A stretch of 64,000 nt of DNA, taken from assembly GCF_021440085.1 (NCBI RefSeq), contig NZ_JAKCPW010000014.1:103023-167022 (forward strand), given 5' to 3'. The notes beneath the pieces were generated by a model. The model saw only the letters and a program-made list of their open reading frames with translations. It had not been told where the DNA came from and did not search any database. Every line of letters starts with the position of its first letter. Positions within the stretch are counted from its first letter, which is position 1. This document shows, piece after piece, positions 61,722 to 64,000 of this stretch. The stretch comes from Dyadobacter sp. CY261. Lineage in GTDB: Bacteria > Bacteroidota > Bacteroidia > Cytophagales > Spirosomataceae. Position numbers and translations under genes: made by a program.

Positions 61722-62863
61722 AGTTCCTGTACGTCTACCCATTGGCGTTTTTCCCAGCTTTCGAGCCCTTTTTCGGCCAGTTGTACACCTCTGGCACCCG
61801 CTTTAAGATCCCATGGGAAAGGCGTGTCTTTAACAATGTGTTTTAAGAATAGCTCCCATTGTGCCTTGAAAGCATTGTCGTATATCTCCTGTTCAGGTAC
61901 TTTCGACCAGCCGTCGAAGAATGGGATCGGTTGAGCAATATCGGGGTTCCAAACTGGCTTTGGCGTATTACCATAATGCTGAACATAGCAGTCACGGAGA
62001 CCGGCGACAGCTGACCCATGCGTACCGTCCACTTGGAGTGTAAGCAGATCGTCGCGGCGTACACGTACTGTCCAGGATGAATTGAAATGAGCAATAACAT
62101 TATCTTCCAGCTCGAACGTCGCATAACAGGCGTCGTCGGCGGTACATTTGTAGGTGTTACCGTTCTCATCTACGCGTTCCGGAATGTGCGTTGCGCCGAG
62201 GCAGGATACTGCTTTTACTTTTCCAAACAGATTGTCAAGTACATAACGCCAGTGGCAGAGCATATCCACGATAATACCGCCGTCGTCCTCCTTGCGGTAG
62301 TTCCACGAAGGGCGTTGCGCCGGAATGCTGGTGCCTTCAAAAACCCAGTAACCAAATTCACCTCTTACGGAAAGGATCTTTCCAAAGAAACCGGCTTCCA
62401 TCAGTCTTTTCAATTTTACCAAACCCGGTAACCAAAGCTTATCCTGCACCACACCATTTTTTAGGCCGGCTTTCGTTGCGAGTTCATATAGTTCCAATGC
62501 TTCCTCCGTGGTAGTACCGGTTGGTTTTTCACAATAAATGTGCTTCCCTGCCTGAATGGCCTTCTTTACGGCAGCTGCACGACGGCCAGTTACCTGCGCG
62601 TCGAAATAGATCTGATAATGCGGATCAGACATCACCGAATCCAGGTCGGTTGTATATTTCTGCACGCCCGACTGCTTACAGAGTGCTTGCAACTTGGCTT
62701 CGTTGCGACCTACCAGGACCGGATCAGGAATGATCACCTCGTCGGACGAGATTTTTACGCCACCTTGTTCAATAATCGCTTTGATTGAACGTAGCAAATG
62801 CTGGTTGGTACCCATACGGCCGGTTACGCCGTTCATGATAATGCCAATGGTATGTGTTGTCAT
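61718..62863 (-). CDS. Gfo/Idh/MocA family oxidoreductase, cytoplasmic
   Basis: 381 residues, no signal peptide. Rossmann fold at GIIMNGVTGRMGTNQHLLRSI, conserved Lys in IYCEKPTGTTTEEALELY, then a C-terminal substrate domain (GGIIVDMLCHWRYVLDNLFG with the His of the family). Unlike the other two Gfo/Idh proteins here it stays in the cytoplasm. It follows the TIM-barrel gene after 8 bp and overlaps the SDR gene by 4 bp. Confidence 0.93.
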   Translation of the reverse strand: MTTHTIGIIMNGVTGRMGTNQHLLRSIKAIIEQGGVKISSDEVIIPDPVLVGRNEAKLQALCKQSGVQKYTTDLDSVMSDPHYQIYFDAQVTGRRAAAVKKAIQAGKHIYCEKPTGTTTEEALELYELATKAGLKNGVVQDKLWLPGLVKLKRLMEAGFFGKILSVRGEFGYWVFEGTSIPAQRPSWNYRKEDDGGIIVDMLCHWRYVLDNLFGKVKAVSCLGATHIPERVDENGNTYKCTADDACYATFELEDNVIAHFNSSWTVRVRRDDLLTLQVDGTHGSAVAGLRDCYVQHYGNTPKPVWNPDIAQPIPFFDGWSKVPEQEIYDNAFKAQWELFLKHIVKDTPFPWDLKAGARGVQLAEKGLESWEKRQWVDVQEL

Positions 62864-62871
62864 TGTTTTTT

Positions 62872-63696
62872 TTATACAGTTTTAAGAAAAGCCTCAGTAA
62901 TCTCATTCAAAAACAAATGCTGGTCTTTGGCCCAATGGATGTCCGAGAAGATCTCGACCTCGCAAAAACCATTGAACCCGGTCGCTTCCACCCAGCTTCT
63001 GATCTTTTTCAAATCAATACATCCTTCGCCCATTAGTCCGCGGTCGTTCAGCAGATCAATAGTATTTACTTTCCAGTCGCAAACGTGGTAAGCCAGCAGG
63101 TTGCCATTAGCCCCGCATCTTGCAATTTCTTTTTCCAGATCACCATCCCACCACAAATGGTAGACATCCACGGCCACACCCACAAACGATGACTTGAAAT
63201 ACTCAGCCATATCATTGGCCTGTGCAAGCGTGTTAATGGCCGAGCGGTCGGCTGCATACATCGGGTGTAGCGGCTCGATAGCCAATTTTACACCCAGTTT
63301 TTCAGCCAGCGGAAGAATCGCCTCGATGCCCTCTTTGATCTGCTCGCGCGAAGTTTCCAACGATTGGTCAGGCGACGCTCCGCATACGAGGACGATCATA
63401 GGTGCGCCCAGAGCTGCGGCCTCTTCGAGGAGCTTGCGGTTATGGTCGATCGCCTGCGCCCTTCCGGCGCTGCTGGTATGCGGGAAAAACCCGCCACGAA
63501 CATAAGAGACAATTTCAAGCCCGGCCGCACGGATGATTTCTCCCGCACGATGCGGCCCAATCCCCTCCGTCGCATTCTGCCAGACGCTAATGCCCTTCAC
63601 GCCGGCACTGGCATAATTTTCCACCGCCTCGGAAAGTCCCCAGGGCTTGGTAGTAATGGTGTGGATACAGCACCGGTCGAGTGTTATGTTTTCCAA
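62872..63696 (-). CDS. Sugar phosphate isomerase/epimerase family (TIM barrel)
   Basis: 274 residues of the xylose-isomerase-like TIM-barrel (AP endonuclease 2) family. Metal-site residues are seen in LAIEPLHPMYAADRSAI (Glu, His), VGVAVDVYHLWWDGD (Asp, His), HVCDWKVNT and FCEVEIFSDIHW (Glu). Members isomerise or epimerise keto sugars such as allulose or inosose. First gene of the epimerase-Gfo-SDR-MFS set, which reads as a short catabolic route for one sugar or cyclitol. Confidence 0.9.
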   Translation of the reverse strand: MENITLDRCCIHTITTKPWGLSEAVENYASAGVKGISVWQNATEGIGPHRAGEIIRAAGLEIVSYVRGGFFPHTSSAGRAQAIDHNRKLLEEAAALGAPMIVLVCGASPDQSLETSREQIKEGIEAILPLAEKLGVKLAIEPLHPMYAADRSAINTLAQANDMAEYFKSSFVGVAVDVYHLWWDGDLEKEIARCGANGNLLAYHVCDWKVNTIDLLNDRGLMGEGCIDLKKIRSWVEATGFNGFCEVEIFSDIHWAKDQHLFLNEITEAFLKTV

Positions 63697-63731
63697 TATG
63701 TTATTGGTTTAAGGATTTTACAACTGCAAGA

Positions 63732-63790
63732 TGTCATTGTCGCCCTGAGCGGACCGGTCTTCGACTGCGCTCAGACTGACAATAGGGTTA
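63732..63790. repeat. REP-like palindrome at the edge of the tandem array
   Basis: TGTCATTGTCGCCCTGAGCG on the left and CGCTCAGACTGACAAT on the right are imperfect inverted arms around GGTCTTCGA. Same cores as the other palindromes of the window. Its right arm is also the first unit of the array that follows. Confidence 0.6.
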
Positions 63791-64000
63791 CCTGACTGCG
63801 CTCAGACTGACAATAGGGTTACCTGACTGCGCTCAGACTGGCAATAGGGTTACCTGACTGCGCTTAGACTGACAATAGCGTTACCTGACTGCGTTCAGAC
63901 TGACAATGGCGTTACCTGACTGCGCTTAAACTGACAATAGCGTTACCTGACTGCGCTTAGACTGACAATGGCGTTACCTGACTGCGCTTAGACTGACAAT
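63763..64000. repeat. 31-bp tandem repeat array, continues past the window
   Basis: Seven full units and part of an eighth begin at 63763, 63794, 63825, 63856, 63887, 63918, 63949 and 63980, exactly 31 bases apart. Each starts GACTGCG and ends GTTACCT. Units 1 and 2 are identical; later units differ at a few positions (GCGCTC to GCGCTT, TAGGG to TAGCG or TGGCG). There are no spacers. 31 is not a multiple of 3, so it does not encode a simple peptide repeat. Confidence 0.92.

Noticed and set aside
63763..64000. Possible CRISPR array
   Set aside because: The 31-bp units follow each other with no spacers, and differences are point changes within the unit. No cas gene is present.

Overview
The window looks like chromosome of a Bacteroidota bacterium of the Cytophagales, most like Dyadobacter or a close relative. 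The signs are two SusC/SusD pairs, a FecI/FecR/SusC surface-signalling set, a DUF4249-TonB receptor pair, many lipoproteins, promoters of the Bacteroidota type (TTG, 17-23 bases, TAnnTTTG) and almost no Shine-Dalgarno sequences. The genus is an inference from gene content; no rRNA gene is present. I recognised no tRNA, rRNA, CRISPR array, integrase, transposase or phage gene.

Layout. 1-2861: end of an MFS transporter, then a small 'gluconate 2-dehydrogenase subunit 3' protein and its GMC flavoprotein partner (periplasmic sugar oxidation). 3037-9839: ECF sigma factor, FecR anti-sigma factor, a SusC carrying an STN signalling domain, and SusD. 9959-17195 (minus): beta-propeller phytase, a predicted beta-helix lipoprotein, a TonB receptor and a TPR-LuxR regulator, probably one phytate or phosphate-ester locus. 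17322-24416: xylose isomerase, PpiD-like foldase, SCP2 protein, Gfo/Idh oxidoreductase, pdxJ. 24818-31218: yqeY-cvpA, rlmN, phosphate transporter, nadA-nadB. 31221-43005: a vanadium-haloperoxidase-like lipoprotein (minus), then SusC, SusD, a huge FG-GAP/ASPIC lipoprotein and a second haloperoxidase-like lipoprotein (plus).

42994-51152: patatin, a decayed VapBC-type toxin-antitoxin pair, an MBL hydrolase, GH92 mannosidase, a D-amino-acid-oxidase-like flavoprotein whose domains appear circularly permuted, threonine aldolase and several small proteins. 51341-58477 (minus): TonB receptor/DUF4249 pair, SMP-30 lactonase, an ArsR-SRPBCC pair with a well-defined autoregulatory promoter, a small tyrosine phosphatase and a Gfo/Idh protein. 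58913-63696 (minus): a small secreted protein and a likely operon of TIM-barrel epimerase, Gfo/Idh, SDR and MFS transporter. 63763-64000: a 31-bp tandem array that runs off the window.

Two themes recur. Carbohydrate oxidation and uptake: GMC plus small subunit, three Gfo/Idh proteins, TIM-barrel epimerase, SDR, two related MFS transporters, xylose isomerase, GH92. Outer-membrane acquisition: four TonB-dependent receptors, each with its own partner lipoproteins. The points most worth following up are the permuted DAO-like enzyme, the SusCD/FG-GAP/double-haloperoxidase locus, and the tandem array that seems to have grown from one arm of a REP-like hairpin.
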